64,000 nt of DNA from an uncultured Eubacteriales bacterium (GCA_949283695.1 CASDTX010000025.1:310001-374000); one strand, 5' to 3'; shown: positions 33,815-43,451, numbered from the stretch's first letter. Notes: generated from the letters alone by a model not told the origin. Numbers and translations: made by a program.

Positions 33815-34076
33815 GCTATGATCGTGTAAAGTAGAGAACCATTTTCTATCAGAGAGAGAAAATCACCGGCTGAAAGTTTTCTTTAGTTCAGATGGCAATC
33901 GAATTTCCCACGTTAGCTGCACTTCTGAACAAGAACTGTCTTGCCTGAGACGGAAAGTAGGAAGTGCCGTTTACTGTACGTTACACAGACCGGAGAGCCT
34001 GTATCGATGATATGGGAAACAGGGTGGTACCGCGGGTTTCTGACCTCGTCCCTATTGCTGGGACGGGGATTTTTTA
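33815..34076 (+). promoter_or_regulatory. T-box riboswitch of pheST
   Basis: The T-box sequence AGGGTGGTACCGCG is at 34021-34034 and lies before the terminator CCTCGTCCC (34044-34052) with GGGACGGGG (34060-34068) and a T-run to 34076. Upstream is a long Stem I region with AGAGAGAG (33851-33858). Uncharged tRNA-Phe would stabilise the antiterminator. A Phe specifier TTC is expected; candidates are 33905-33907 (in GAATTTCCCA) and 33887-33889, and I cannot decide between them. The downstream pheST genes confirm the amino acid. Confidence 0.92.
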
Positions 34077-34211
34077 TTTCTATAGAAACTTCTTATGGAC
34101 CTGCCCGGTACCGGCCGGAGCGCACATTTTAGGGGAACTTATGCGGAAAATATCTGGCATACCTTTACGCTGTGAAATGCATGGCAGACAAAGGAAAGGA
34201 GTAAATGTAAG

Positions 34212-35231
34212 ATGAAGGAAAGACTGGAACAGATCAAGGCGGAAGCTACCGCACAGATACAGGCGGCGGATGCTCCGGAGAAGCTCAATGACGTGCGGAT
34301 CAAGTACCTTGGAAAGAAGGGTGAGCTGACGGCTGTACTGAAAGGAATGAAGGATGTGGCGCCGGAAGACAGACCGAAAGTGGGACAGATGGTGAATGAC
34401 ACCAGAGCTGCCATCGAAGCACTTCTGGATGAGTCCAAGGCAAAGATGGAGCGAGCGATCCGTGAGAAGAAAATGAAGGAAGAAGTGATCGATGTGACGC
34501 TTCCTTCGAAGAAAAATATCATTGGCCACAGACATCCGAACACCATCGCTCTGGAAGAGGTGGAACGGATCTTTGTCGGAATGGGATATGAGGTTGTGGA
34601 AGGACCGGAAGTAGAATACGATGAGTATAATTTTGGGAAGCTGAATATTCCGGCAGACCATCCGGCGAAAGATGAGCAGGATACATTCTATATCAATAAA
34701 GATATCGTGCTTCGTACGCAGACGTCTCCTGTACAGGCACGTGTAATGGAACAGGGCAAGCTGCCGATCCGTATGATTGCGCCGGGAAGAGTGTTCCGCT
34801 CTGACGAAGTGGATGCAACGCATTCCCCGTCTTTCCATCAGATTGAAGGCCTTGTGATTGATAAGAATATTTCTTTCGCAGATCTGAAGGGTACGCTGGA
34901 AGTATTTGCAAAAGAGCTGTTCGGACCGGAGACAAAGACGAAGTTCCGTCCCCATCATTTTCCGTTCACGGAGCCCAGTGCCGAGATGGATGTAAGCTGC
35001 TTTAAGTGCGGAGGAAAAGGATGCCGTTTCTGTAAGGGCTCTGGCTGGATAGAGATTCTTGGTTGCGGAATGGTTCATCCTCATGTGCTTGAAATGTGCG
35101 GCATTGATCCGGAGAAATACTGCGGATTTGCATTCGGTGTAGGACTTGAGCGTATTGCGCTTCTGAAATATGAGATCGACGATATGAGACTTCTGTATGA
35201 GAACGACATTCGGTTCTTGAAACAGTTCTGA
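34212..35231 (+). CDS. pheS: Phenylalanyl-tRNA synthetase alpha subunit
   Basis: A 339-residue catalytic subunit of the alpha2beta2 synthetase. An N-terminal coiled coil (1-85) binds tRNA. The class II core has DEVDATHSPSFHQIEGLVI (motif 2 region) and FAFGVGLERIALLKYEIDD (motif 3). A CxxC pair (CFKCGGKGCRFCKGSGW) lies in an insertion. Controlled by the upstream T-box, together with pheT. Confidence 0.97.
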   Translation: MKERLEQIKAEATAQIQAADAPEKLNDVRIKYLGKKGELTAVLKGMKDVAPEDRPKVGQMVNDTRAAIEALLDESKAKMERAIREKKMKEEVIDVTLPSKKNIIGHRHPNTIALEEVERIFVGMGYEVVEGPEVEYDEYNFGKLNIPADHPAKDEQDTFYINKDIVLRTQTSPVQARVMEQGKLPIRMIAPGRVFRSDEVDATHSPSFHQIEGLVIDKNISFADLKGTLEVFAKELFGPETKTKFRPHHFPFTEPSAEMDVSCFKCGGKGCRFCKGSGWIEILGCGMVHPHVLEMCGIDPEKYCGFAFGVGLERIALLKYEIDDMRLLYENDIRFLKQF

Positions 35232-35276
35232 TTTGAGCGGCGATTTTGCAAATAGAAGGAAGGAAAGGTAGTAGAA

Positions 35277-37697
35277 ATGAATACTTCATTATCATGGATA
35301 AAAGCATATGTTCCGGATCTCGATGTGACGGCGCAGGAATACACGGATGCGATGACATTGTCCGGAACAAAAGTAGAAGGATATGAGAGAATGGATGCGG
35401 ATCTGGATAAAATTGTGATCGGACAGATCGAAAAGATCGAGAAACATCCAGACGCGGACAAACTGATCATCTGTCAGGTAAATATCGGAAGCGAGACGAT
35501 CCAGATCGTAACTGGGGCCCCGAACGTGAAAGAAGGGGATAAGGTTCCGGTTGTACTGGACGGAGGCCGCGTGGCGGGAGGCCATGAGCCGGGTCAGAAG
35601 GTAGAAGGCGGAGTAAAGATTAAGAAAGGGAAGCTGCGCGGTGTGGAGAGCAGTGGAATGATGTGCTCCATCGAAGAGCTTGGCTCTACAAGAGACATGT
35701 ATCCGGAGGCACCGGAGTATGGGATCTACATCTTCCCTGAGGATGCGGTTGTGGGCGAGAGTGCTGTGAAGGCTCTGGGACTGGATGATGCGATATTCGA
35801 ATATGAGATTACATCGAACCGTGTAGACTGCTTCAGTGTCATCGGCATCGCGAGAGAAGCGGCGGCTACATTCCGTAAGGAATTTCATCCTCCGGTTGTG
35901 ACGGCGACAGGAAACAGCGAGGACGTAAATGATTATATTAAGATTTCTGTGGAAAATACAGACCTCTGCCCGCGCTACTGTGCGAGAGTGGTTAAGAACA
36001 TCAAGATCGGACCGTCGCCGAAATGGATGCAGAGAAGGCTGGCTTCTGTGGGAATCCGTCCGATCAATAACTTAGTAGATATCACGAACTATGTGATGGA
36101 AGAATACGGACAGCCTATGCACGCTTATGATCTGGATACAATCGCAGGTCATCAGATCATTGTGAAAACGGCTCAAAACGGAGACAAATTCACAACGCTG
36201 GACGGCCAGGAGCGGGCGCTGGACGAGAATGTACTGATGATTTGTGATGGTGAGAAAGAGATCGGCATTGCAGGAATTATGGGCGGTGAGAACTCTATGA
36301 TCACAGATCATGTTAAGACGATGCTCTTTGAGGCGGCATGTTTTGACGGTGTGAATATCCGTAAATCCAGCAAAAGAATCGGACTGCGGACAGATGCTTC
36401 CGCCAAATTCGAGAAGGGCCTGGATCCCAACAATGCACAGGCAGCCATTGACCGGGCGTGCCAGCTTGTTGAGGAGATGGGTGCCGGAGAGGTTGTTGGC
36501 GGGATGGCTGATGTATACGGCAAGAAAAAAGAACCGGTCAGAGTGCCGTTTGACGCTGAGAAGATCAATACCATGCTGGGAACTGACATCTCTGAGGAGG
36601 AAATGCTGGGCTACTTTAAGATGCTGGATCTGGAATATGACGCTGGCACGGGTGAAGTAATCGCCCCGACATTCCGTCATGACCTGTTCCGGCTGGCGGA
36701 TCTGGCAGAGGAAGTGGCAAGATTCTACGGATATGATAATATACCGACGACACTTCCGGCGGGCGAGTCCACGACAGGAAAACTGTCCTTCAAGCTTCGA
36801 GTTGAGCAGGTGGCAAGAGATATTGCGGAATTCTGCGGCTTCAGCCAGGGAATGAGCTATTCGTTCGAAAGCCCGAAAGTGTTTGACAAGCTGCGGATTC
36901 CGGAAGACTCACCTCTGCGCAGTGTTGTTGAGATTATGAATCCGCTGGGAGAAGACTACAGCATCATGCGGACCACCTCGCTGAACGGAATGCTGACATC
37001 ACTTGCTACCAATTATAACCGCAGAAATAAAGATGTGCGCCTGTACGAACTTGGCAACATCTATCTGCCGAAATCACTGCCGCTGACAGAACTTCCGGAG
37101 GAGCGGATGCAGTTCACGCTGGGAATGTACGGCAGCGGCGACTTCTTCACCATGAAGGGTGTGGTAGAAGAGTTCTTTGAGAAAATCGGCATGAAAGACC
37201 GTGAGAAATACGATCCGAATGCAGGAAAACCCTATCTTCATCCGGGCCGCCAGGCAAATATTATATACGATGGAAAAGTTGTGGGATATCTCGGCGAGGT
37301 TCATCCAGAAACCGCAGATACTTACGGCATTGGCGAGAGAGCATACATCGCGGTAATTGATATTCCGGAGATTCTGTCTTATGCGACATTCGACAGAAAA
37401 TATACAGGGATCGCAAAATATCCGTCTGTAACAAGAGACATTAGTATGGTGGTTCCGAAGACAGTTTTGGCCGGACAGATCGAGGAAGTGATAGAGAAAA
37501 AGGGCGGTGCGCATCTGGAGAGCTTCCGACTGTTTGACCTGTATGAGGGAGCACAGATCAAAGAAGGATTTAAGTCAGTGGCATATTCAATTGTGTTCCG
37601 GGCAAAAGACAGAACACTGGAGGAGGCAGATGTTTCCTTGGCGATGAAGAAGATCCTGGGGGGACTTGAAGAACTGGGGATCGAGTTGAGACAGTGA
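35277..37697 (+). CDS. pheT: Phenylalanyl-tRNA synthetase beta subunit
   Basis: An 806-residue beta subunit. Domains in order are the EMAP/OB tRNA-binding domain (about 40-150), B3/B4 editing (about 205-385, with GIRPINNLVDITNYVMEEYG), B5 (about 400-475), the catalytic-like core (about 480-690, with MRTTSLNGML) and the ferredoxin-like anticodon-binding domain (about 715-806). It edits mischarged Tyr-tRNAPhe. It lies 45 bp after pheS and is followed by a REP-like palindrome. Confidence 0.97.
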   Translation: MNTSLSWIKAYVPDLDVTAQEYTDAMTLSGTKVEGYERMDADLDKIVIGQIEKIEKHPDADKLIICQVNIGSETIQIVTGAPNVKEGDKVPVVLDGGRVAGGHEPGQKVEGGVKIKKGKLRGVESSGMMCSIEELGSTRDMYPEAPEYGIYIFPEDAVVGESAVKALGLDDAIFEYEITSNRVDCFSVIGIAREAAATFRKEFHPPVVTATGNSEDVNDYIKISVENTDLCPRYCARVVKNIKIGPSPKWMQRRLASVGIRPINNLVDITNYVMEEYGQPMHAYDLDTIAGHQIIVKTAQNGDKFTTLDGQERALDENVLMICDGEKEIGIAGIMGGENSMITDHVKTMLFEAACFDGVNIRKSSKRIGLRTDASAKFEKGLDPNNAQAAIDRACQLVEEMGAGEVVGGMADVYGKKKEPVRVPFDAEKINTMLGTDISEEEMLGYFKMLDLEYDAGTGEVIAPTFRHDLFRLADLAEEVARFYGYDNIPTTLPAGESTTGKLSFKLRVEQVARDIAEFCGFSQGMSYSFESPKVFDKLRIPEDSPLRSVVEIMNPLGEDYSIMRTTSLNGMLTSLATNYNRRNKDVRLYELGNIYLPKSLPLTELPEERMQFTLGMYGSGDFFTMKGVVEEFFEKIGMKDREKYDPNAGKPYLHPGRQANIIYDGKVVGYLGEVHPETADTYGIGERAYIAVIDIPEILSYATFDRKYTGIAKYPSVTRDISMVVPKTVLAGQIEEVIEKKGGAHLESFRLFDLYEGAQIKEGFKSVAYSIVFRAKDRTLEEADVSLAMKKILGGLEELGIELRQ

Positions 37698-37713
37698 TTG
37701 TGAAAAAAGTGTG

Positions 37714-37753
37714 AAAGGTGTCAGGCACTTCTGCAGAAGTGCCTGACACCTTT
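37714..37753 (+). repeat. REP-like palindrome, copy 2
   Basis: A perfect 40-bp palindrome; left arm AAAGGTGTCAGGCACTTCTG. It starts 17 bp after the pheT stop and is preceded by TGTGAAAAAAGTGTGAAA, the directional module shared with the other copies. AATATTCTG follows nearby, as in copy 3. Confidence 0.9.
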
Positions 37754-37834
37754 GACGAAAATCGTCAGAATATTCTGGATGATTTTTTTGTAAGCAACAG
37801 AAAATAATATATATTCACAAGAAAGGATAGTTTC

Positions 37835-38860
37835 GTGAAAACGAGTGATTTTTATTATGATCTGCCGGAAGAGTTGATTGCCCAGGATCCGCTTATGGAT
37901 CGTTCTTCTTCTCGTTTGCTTGTTTTGGATAAGGTTACGGGAATGACAGAGCACCATGTGTTTCGGGATATTGTTAATTATCTGAATGCAGGCGACTGTT
38001 TGGTGATTAATGACACGAAGGTGATTCCGGCACGGCTGATCGGAGTGAAAGAGGATACGGGGGCAAAGATCGAAGTACTTCTTTTAAAACGCGGGGCTAA
38101 TGATGTGTGGGAGACGCTTGTTAAACCTGGACGTAAAGCGAAGCCTGGTGTGAGGATCAGTTTTGGAGATGGGATTCTGACGGGAGAGGTCGTAGATGTG
38201 GTGGACGAGGGGAACCGGCTGATCCACTTTGAATATGAAGGGATTTTTGAAGAGATTCTGGATCGGCTGGGCCAAATGCCCCTTCCGCCGTACATTACCC
38301 ATCAGCTCGAGGATAAGGATCGATACAACACGGTGTACGCTGAGCATCCCGGATCTGCCGCGGCACCTACGGCAGGACTTCACTTTACACCGGAACTGCT
38401 GGAGCAAATCAGTAAAAAGGGTGTCGAAATTGCACATGTGACATTGCATGTCGGTCTGGGTACATTTCGCCCGGTCAAGGCGGATGATATAGAGGAACAT
38501 CACATGCACTCGGAATTCTATATGATTGATGAGAAGGCGGCAGAGATGATCAACCGCGCAAAGGACAGAGACAATAGAGTGATCTGTGTTGGCACAACAA
38601 GCTGCCGTACAGTCGAATCTGCGGCTGACGAGAATGGCAGACTGAAGGCTTGCTCTGGCTGGACGGAAATCTTTATCTATCCTGGATATCAGTTTAAGGT
38701 GTTGGACTGCCTGATTACGAATTTTCATCTTCCTGAGTCTACATTGATTATGCTGGTGTCTGCACTGGCAGGGCGGGAGCATGTGCTTGCAGCTTATGAA
38801 GAGGCAGTACAGGAAAGGTATCGGTTCTTCAGTTTTGGAGATGCAATGCTGATTGTCTAA
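37835..38860 (+). CDS. queA: S-adenosylmethionine:tRNA ribosyltransferase-isomerase
   Basis: A 341-residue enzyme of queuosine synthesis that transfers ribosyl from SAM to preQ1-tRNA. FDLP-type [16 protein letters not shown] opens the protein; [20 protein letters not shown], then [19 protein letters not shown] and [20 protein letters not shown] are typical. The start is GTG, 8 bp after AAAGGAT. tgt and the other queuosine genes are not in the window, which is unusual because queA-tgt are often adjacent. Confidence 0.95.
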   Translation: MKTSDFYYDLPEELIAQDPLMDRSSSRLLVLDKVTGMTEHHVFRDIVNYLNAGDCLVINDTKVIPARLIGVKEDTGAKIEVLLLKRGANDVWETLVKPGRKAKPGVRISFGDGILTGEVVDVVDEGNRLIHFEYEGIFEEILDRLGQMPLPPYITHQLEDKDRYNTVYAEHPGSAAAPTAGLHFTPELLEQISKKGVEIAHVTLHVGLGTFRPVKADDIEEHHMHSEFYMIDEKAAEMINRAKDRDNRVICVGTTSCRTVESAADENGRLKACSGWTEIFIYPGYQFKVLDCLITNFHLPESTLIMLVSALAGREHVLAAYEEAVQERYRFFSFGDAMLIV

Positions 38861-38954
38861 GAAGGAAGTGCAGTGCATTTCAAGGGAGACATGAAGATGC
38901 ACGTTCTTTTGCGTATCCGTGTCAAAGCGATTTAGAAAGATAGAAAATCAGGTG

Positions 38955-38992
38955 AAAACTGGCGGTTAAGGAAGCTTAACTTCCAGTTTTTG
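38955..38992 (+). terminator. Terminator after queA
   Basis: AAAACTGGCGGTTAAG (38955-38970) pairs with CTTAACTTCCAGTTTT (38975-38990), with one two-base mismatch, followed by TTTGTG. From 38993 to 39168 I see only a probable -10 box (TATAAT 39107-39112) for the next operon and no further feature. Confidence 0.75.
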
Positions 38993-39168
38993 TGTCATTA
39001 AGAAGAAACATTTATTATGGTCTATTGCTGATTTGCTACTTACAAGGAAAAGATTTTAAGAGGGTTTGTTCACAGAAAAATAATAAAACAGAAGCTGACT
39101 ACGTGTTATAATATTTTCATGCGGTACGGCTTGGAATAATTTTGCCAAGAACGGACAGGGGAGATGCT

Positions 39169-40005
39169 ATGTTTGGATATGTGACGATATGTGAGCCGGA
39201 GCTGAAGGTGAAGGATCTTAAGAAATATAGAGGCTACTACTGCGGACTGTGCAGGGCGCTCAAGGAAGAGTATGGAATCAGCGGGCAGATGACACTTACC
39301 TATGATATGACATTTGTAATTATTTTGTTAACTTCTCTTTATGAGAGCGCTTTGCAGCAGGAAATGCATCGCTGCAAGGTGCATCCGGTGAAGAAGCAGC
39401 TAATGCTGAGAAACGAAATAACATCTTATGCGGCAGCAATGAATGTTTTATTGGCGTACTATCATATGGAAGATGACTGGAAGGATGATCATAAAGCATC
39501 AAGCCTGGTAGCAAAAGAAATGCTTCGAAGGAAAGCGTATAAGATTATTGCAGAGTATCCCAGGCAGAGCAGAGCCGTGAAAGAGGCATTGGAGGAACTG
39601 GCCGGATATGAAAAGGAGAAGAGCGCGGACATAGACCGTACTGCTGGGTGTACGGGAAGGCTGATGGAAGAGCTTCTTGTGTACAAGGAAGATATATGGG
39701 AAGCACCTCTTAGGAAAATGGGGTTCTATATGGGAAAATTTATCTATCTGATGGATGCATATGAAGACCTTTCGGAAGACTTGGAGAAAGGACGGTATAA
39801 TCCGCTTAAAAAGCTATATGAGGTCAGTGATTATGAGGAGAAAATGAAACAGATTCTCTGCATGATGATTGCAGAAAGTACGGCAGCTTTTGAACGTCTG
39901 CCGTGCCTGATTGATGTGGACATTTTGCGGAATATATTGTATGATGGGGTGTGGAATCGTTATAATAAGATGCAGATGAAGAAAAGTGAGGATCAGAAAA
40001 AATGA
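39169..40005 (+). CDS. DUF5685 family protein
   Basis: A 278-residue helical, soluble protein. [20 protein letters not shown] and [14 protein letters not shown] at the N-terminus are the family signature and include a CxxC. A cluster of Cys/His follows (around residue 70 and CTGRLMEEL near 160), and the [18 protein letters not shown] region is conserved. ATG 39169 follows ACAGGGGAGATG. It overlaps the DnaJ-like gene by 4 bp, indicating an operon with it and the membrane protein. The function is unknown; the link with a J-domain protein suggests a protein-folding or metal-related role. Confidence 0.8.
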   Translation: MFGYVTICEPELKVKDLKKYRGYYCGLCRALKEEYGISGQMTLTYDMTFVIILLTSLYESALQQEMHRCKVHPVKKQLMLRNEITSYAAAMNVLLAYYHMEDDWKDDHKASSLVAKEMLRRKAYKIIAEYPRQSRAVKEALEELAGYEKEKSADIDRTAGCTGRLMEELLVYKEDIWEAPLRKMGFYMGKFIYLMDAYEDLSEDLEKGRYNPLKKLYEVSDYEEKMKQILCMMIAESTAAFERLPCLIDVDILRNILYDGVWNRYNKMQMKKSEDQKK

Positions 40006-40667
40006 CAAAAAACCCATATGATGTTCTTGGAGTGTCACCAAGTGCATCGGATGATGAGATAAAAAAGGCATACAGGGATCTTACAAGAAAGTACCATCCT
40101 GATGCGAATGTAGATAATCCGCTTGCGGATTTGGCGGAAGAGAAATTTAAAGAAGTACAGGAAGCTTATGATACAATTATGAAGGAGCGGGCTTCAGGTT
40201 CTTCGGGCAGCTACTCCTATGGGGGCAGCTCAGGCGGATATACAGGTTACGGCGGTTCGTCCAGCTATGGCGGTTACCAGAACGGACAGATTGATCCGAG
40301 ACTTCAGGCAGCTGTCAATTATATTAACAGCAGGCGTTTCCGAGAGGCGCTCAATACGCTTGACCAGGTCCAGGAGCGATCTGCTCTTTGGTATTATTTA
40401 AGTGGCTGTGCGAATGCCGGAATGGGGAATAATGTTCTGGCGAGGGACCATGCAGCTCAGGCAGTAAATATGGAGCCCAATAACCTGCAGTACAGGCAGC
40501 TGCTGAATCAGCTGGAATTCAGCAGCAGAAGGTATCAGGGAAGCCCATATGGAAACGGATATGGTATGGGCGGGGCCTCCTGCGGTACCGGTAATATGTG
40601 CTGTGATCTGTGTATTGCGGATCAGCTCTGTGAATGTATGGGAGGAGATCTTTGCACATGCATGTAA
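40002..40667 (+). CDS. J-domain (DnaJ-like) protein with Gly/Tyr linker and Cys-rich tail
   Basis: A 221-residue protein. The J domain (1-70) has [20 protein letters not shown] and the essential HPD in KYHPDAN, so it should stimulate an Hsp70. A Gly/Ser/Tyr low-complexity linker (about 65-95) follows, then two TPR-like helices (about 100-165; [20 protein letters not shown]). A Cys-rich end, [20 protein letters not shown], may bind metal. It lacks the zinc-finger and client domains of DnaJ. It is coupled to the DUF5685 gene upstream and overlaps the membrane protein gene by 10 bp. Confidence 0.85.
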   Translation: MTKNPYDVLGVSPSASDDEIKKAYRDLTRKYHPDANVDNPLADLAEEKFKEVQEAYDTIMKERASGSSGSYSYGGSSGGYTGYGGSSSYGGYQNGQIDPRLQAAVNYINSRRFREALNTLDQVQERSALWYYLSGCANAGMGNNVLARDHAAQAVNMEPNNLQYRQLLNQLEFSSRRYQGSPYGNGYGMGGASCGTGNMCCDLCIADQLCECMGGDLCTCM

Positions 40668-41191
40668 AGGCGAGGACACTGGCATTTTGTGGTCTGCTTC
40701 TTGCATTGACCGTCGTATTTATGGCTTTGGGAAGTGTGATTGAGACAAGCACACTGTTTCTGTTGGCAGCTGCGTCTTTTTTCGTTGGAATTGCAGTACG
40801 GGAATTCGGACTGAAAGCAGGGGCTGCCTTCTATATTGCGGCAGTGCTTCTTGGCTTTATCACAGCACCTAATAAATTTTATGTGTTTACATTTGCTGTG
40901 ATGGGATTTTATATCTGGGGAATTGAGGCAGTATGGAGATGGCTTGAAAAAAGACCGGGACTAGGCAGACGCCGGGTGATTTTCTGGATATCAAAATATG
41001 TAATCTTTAATATTGTATATATACCAATTATAATTCTGTTCCGTGATCTGTTGTTCGTACACGCAGTATCAGATATGGTAGTTATCGGAATTGTGATCGG
41101 CGGCCAGGTAGGCCTGCTTGTATATGATAGAGCGTATGAGTATACACAGGTTCATGTTTGGGGCCGTATGCGCGGAAGAATGATGGGATAA
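40658..41191 (+). CDS. Membrane protein of unknown function
   Basis: A 177-residue protein with about five transmembrane helices (about 7-28, 30-48, 53-72, 76-95, 112-160). ATG 40658 is 9 bp after GGAGGAG; an in-frame ATG 24 bp upstream is weaker. The architecture resembles small S-component-like membrane proteins, but no substrate motif was seen. It belongs to the DUF5685-DnaJ operon by overlap, so it may anchor or be served by that pair. Confidence 0.7.
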   Translation: MHVKARTLAFCGLLLALTVVFMALGSVIETSTLFLLAAASFFVGIAVREFGLKAGAAFYIAAVLLGFITAPNKFYVFTFAVMGFYIWGIEAVWRWLEKRPGLGRRRVIFWISKYVIFNIVYIPIIILFRDLLFVHAVSDMVVIGIVIGGQVGLLVYDRAYEYTQVHVWGRMRGRMMG

Positions 41192-41213
41192 TAATTGTGA
41201 AAAAAATGTGAAC

Positions 41214-41247
41214 GGTGTCAGGCACTTTTGCAAAAGTGCCTGACACC
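41214..41247 (+). repeat. REP-like palindrome, copy 3
   Basis: A perfect 34-bp palindrome; left arm GGTGTCAGGCACTTTTG. It starts 22 bp after the membrane protein stop, is preceded by TGTGAAAAAAATGTGAAC and is followed by AATATTCTG. Confidence 0.9.
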
Positions 41248-41270
41248 AAAAATATTCTGACAAAAAGGAA

Positions 41271-41290
41271 GAGTCACGTTTCCGTGACTC
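41271..41290. other. Short perfect hairpin
   Basis: GAGTCACG (41271-41278) pairs with CGTGACTC (41283-41290) across TTTC. There is no T-run on the plus strand. Role uncertain; it may end the upstream operon weakly. Confidence 0.5.
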
Positions 41291-41838
41291 AAAGGGGGAA
41301 AAAGTTTATGAAAAAGTGTTCTTCTTAAGAACAATTATAGTATAGATAAGAGTTGTGTAAAAATTGTGATCAAGTTTTGAATGGAATATGAACAAAAGGT
41401 TAATTTTCAAGGTGAGTTTTTTCGGCTTATCAGTCAATATTTATTAATAATTGGGTATGATATGTGGATGCGGCGTGTTGCATCTTGTACGCCGATGCTA
41501 CAGAATGATGAGACAAAAAGCGCAAATGGATTCTACAGGGCGGAGTTGCCATAGCAGCTAAAAAGCTGCTGGAATGGTACTCTTCTATAATAGAAGAAAA
41601 AACAGAGCAAGTGAAAAAATACCGTCAGCCAATTACTGACTGACGGAAGAAAATGGAGCGTTTATTATTGCCTTCTTGAGAGGTGATACAGTAAATGCGT
41701 ATGTTCCCCACATCTTACATGATCTATGGACTCTGCATTTTTATTTCTGCAAAAGGTGAAAATTATTTTTCGTATATCTGCTTTCAGCTTCCCTTATTGA
41801 ACTTGCTATCAGCAATTGGAAATGAATAAATCAAACGG
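41291..41838. other. Long intergenic region with several hairpins, no gene
   Basis: About 550 bp between convergent genes without a credible open frame. It contains CGGCGT (41471-41476) with ACGCCG (41489-41494), AGCAGCT (41553-41559) with AGCTGCT (41564-41570), the small palindrome TTCTATAATAGAA near 41583, and the hairpin at 41622-41646. This could be a structured RNA or debris. I cannot assign a strand or family. Confidence 0.4.
41612..41646 (-). terminator. Minus-strand terminator downstream of the hydrolase gene
   Basis: CCGTCAG (41622-41628) pairs with CTGACGG (41640-41646). On the minus strand it is followed by TATTTTTTCAC, giving a proper T-run. It lies about 190 bp beyond the hydrolase stop. 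Confidence 0.65.
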
Positions 41839-42519
41839 CTAGTGGAAATAATGGTCTCCGATCTGAAGGCCATATCCGCCAGTGCTGAAATAAAGGCAGT
41901 CACCTACAGGATTGCTTCCGGCAAGTGCATCTGCTGCTGCCTGCATGGCAGATTCTGTATACCCTTTTCCTACAAGGACTGAATCTAACCAGCCTGTCAT
42001 AGCAGGTGTAAACTGTCCTGACTGATAGATTACCTCAGAAATCGTATTGGGATAAACGGAACTGTTCACTCGGTTCATAACAACTGCTCCAACTGCGACC
42101 TGGCCTTCATAAGGCTGATTTCCGGCTTCGCAGAAAATCAAAGCTGCAAGTAATTTCTGATCCGCAGTCCATGCCTGAGCAGCAGCTTCCGCCGCTGCCT
42201 TCTCTTCAGCAATTCTCCGCGCTTCCGCTGCTTCTCGCTCTTCTTCCTGCTTTTTCTCATAAGCCTTCTGTGCTTCCGCGGCAGTTTCTCTAATTTCATT
42301 TACCGCATCCGTCTGTATACCGGCAGCAATGTTTGAAAATGCCCACTCCGGCGTTTCCTCTGCAAGCAGCACTCGCTCCGAAGTCTGATCCTTTTTTCCG
42401 TAGATGGTCCAGTTACTGCCATCCGTCTCCGCGGCTAAACTCGTAAATCCTGTCAGCAGCATCGTACCGGCCATTGCACATAATGACAGTCTGATCTGTC
42501 TGGTTCTATTATGATTCAT
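41839..42519 (-). CDS. Secreted cell-wall hydrolase (SleB/CwlJ domain)
   Basis: A 226-residue exported protein. A signal peptide covers about 1-30 (RLSLCAMAGTMLLTGFTSLAAE). A charged Ala/Glu-rich coiled coil follows (about 75-118; EKKQEEEREAAEARRIAEEK). The Hydrolase_2 domain (about 120-226) has LIFCEAGNQPYEGQVAVGAV with the likely catalytic Glu, then VMNRVNSSVYP and the GDCLYFSTGG end. This fold acts on peptidoglycan, in spore-cortex lysis or cell-wall remodelling; which one is not readable. The ribosome site is GAGGAGG. The coiled coil would hold the enzyme at a distance from the membrane or on a partner. Confidence 0.9.
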   Translation of the reverse strand: MNHNRTRQIRLSLCAMAGTMLLTGFTSLAAETDGSNWTIYGKKDQTSERVLLAEETPEWAFSNIAAGIQTDAVNEIRETAAEAQKAYEKKQEEEREAAEARRIAEEKAAAEAAAQAWTADQKLLAALIFCEAGNQPYEGQVAVGAVVMNRVNSSVYPNTISEVIYQSGQFTPAMTGWLDSVLVGKGYTESAMQAAADALAGSNPVGDCLYFSTGGYGLQIGDHYFH

Positions 42520-42686
42520 ATACTCCTCCTCTAATTTATTGCAATATCATTACAAATACCTTTTAAATATATATGCTAAAAATTTCGTATTTATTACAGA
42601 TATTACGAAAATGTTACGGAGGCTATTCTAATATAAAATTGCAGGTTTGTCAACTTTTTTATTTCCAGTTGATATTTCAATGGTTC

Positions 42687-42726
42687 AATGGTGCCTGTCA
42701 CCTTTGCAAAGGTGACAGGCACCATT
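42687..42726 (-). repeat. REP-like palindrome, copy 4 (inverted)
   Basis: A perfect 40-bp palindrome; left arm AATGGTGCCTGTCACCTTTG. Read on the minus strand it is preceded by TGAACAAATTGTGAAT, the same directional module as the other copies, so this copy is inverted. It lies between the ribU terminator and the hydrolase promoter region. Confidence 0.9.
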
Positions 42727-42750
42727 CACAATTTGTTCATACAATCAGCA

Positions 42751-42795
42751 AAACTGGCCGGAACTATTCTTGCTTGAACAGTCCGGCCAGTTTTT
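42751..42795 (-). terminator. Terminator after ribU
   Basis: AAACTGGCCGGA (42751-42762) pairs with TCCGGCCAGTTT (42782-42793). T-tracts flank both sides (TTTTT on plus, TTTTGC on minus), so it can work in both directions. It lies 22 bp after the ribU stop. Confidence 0.75.
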
Positions 42796-42816
42796 CAGCC
42801 TATCTTCTATTTTGTT

Positions 42817-43383
42817 TTATCTGCGGAGGAAATCTGCAATCCTCTTATACAGAGCAAAGGTTACCGCCCCGTTGATTCCTGCCTTGATTACATTGAACCC
42901 TACAATAAACGGCATGAGTGACCATACTGCGCTTGCCGGTACACCCATAAAGAGTGGTGTGATTATCATATTGGCACCCATCATTACGATTGCCATTGCC
43001 GCCATACCGGCCAGCAGTGCGAGTACCGCGTTTTTCCGTGTTTTATTTCTCTGATAAATTGTTCCTGAGATGATAACAAGAACACCGGTCGCGATAACAT
43101 GCATCAGGATACCGTACAGACCGCTTGCGGCACTTACTGTCAGCCCCTGAATGATTGAAGTTACAACTGTAAGCACAAGTCCGGCAAGCGGGCCGAAAAC
43201 AAACGTTCCGATTAAAATCGGAATATCCGCCGGATCATACTCTAAAAAGGCTACCGCCGGGAAGATAGGAAAATGAATCAGATAAACCAGAGCGACCGAC
43301 AATGCGACCATAACTCCCATTTTTACCATTTTCATTGTCCTGTTTCCCGCAGCTGCAGTTTGATTTTCTGTTCTTTCTGTCAT
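42817..43383 (-). CDS. ribU: ECF transporter S component, riboflavin (RibU)
   Basis: A 188-residue substrate-binding membrane protein with six predicted helices (about 21-38, 48-66, 72-95, 99-118, 125-145, 155-178). FLEYDPADIPILIGTFVFGP is the RibU/S-component signature and supports flavin binding. It works with the shared EcfAA'T energising module encoded elsewhere. An FMN riboswitch lies upstream, which makes riboflavin the likely substrate. The ribosome site is AGGAGG. The riboswitch is separated from the gene by about 200 bp that include a dispersed hairpin element. Confidence 0.92.
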   Translation of the reverse strand: MTERTENQTAAAGNRTMKMVKMGVMVALSVALVYLIHFPIFPAVAFLEYDPADIPILIGTFVFGPLAGLVLTVVTSIIQGLTVSAASGLYGILMHVIATGVLVIISGTIYQRNKTRKNAVLALLAGMAAMAIVMMGANMIITPLFMGVPASAVWSLMPFIVGFNVIKAGINGAVTFALYKRIADFLRR

Positions 43384-43451
43384 TTTTATCCTCCTGTTTC
43401 TGCCCTTATACGGCCATTTCTATGAAAAAGACAATCTTCATCGACCATATT

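Noticed and set aside
41440..41610. Possible c-di-GMP or c-di-AMP riboswitch in the long intergenic region
   Set aside because: Hairpins are present but the conserved core sequences of these classes are absent, and the flanking genes converge.
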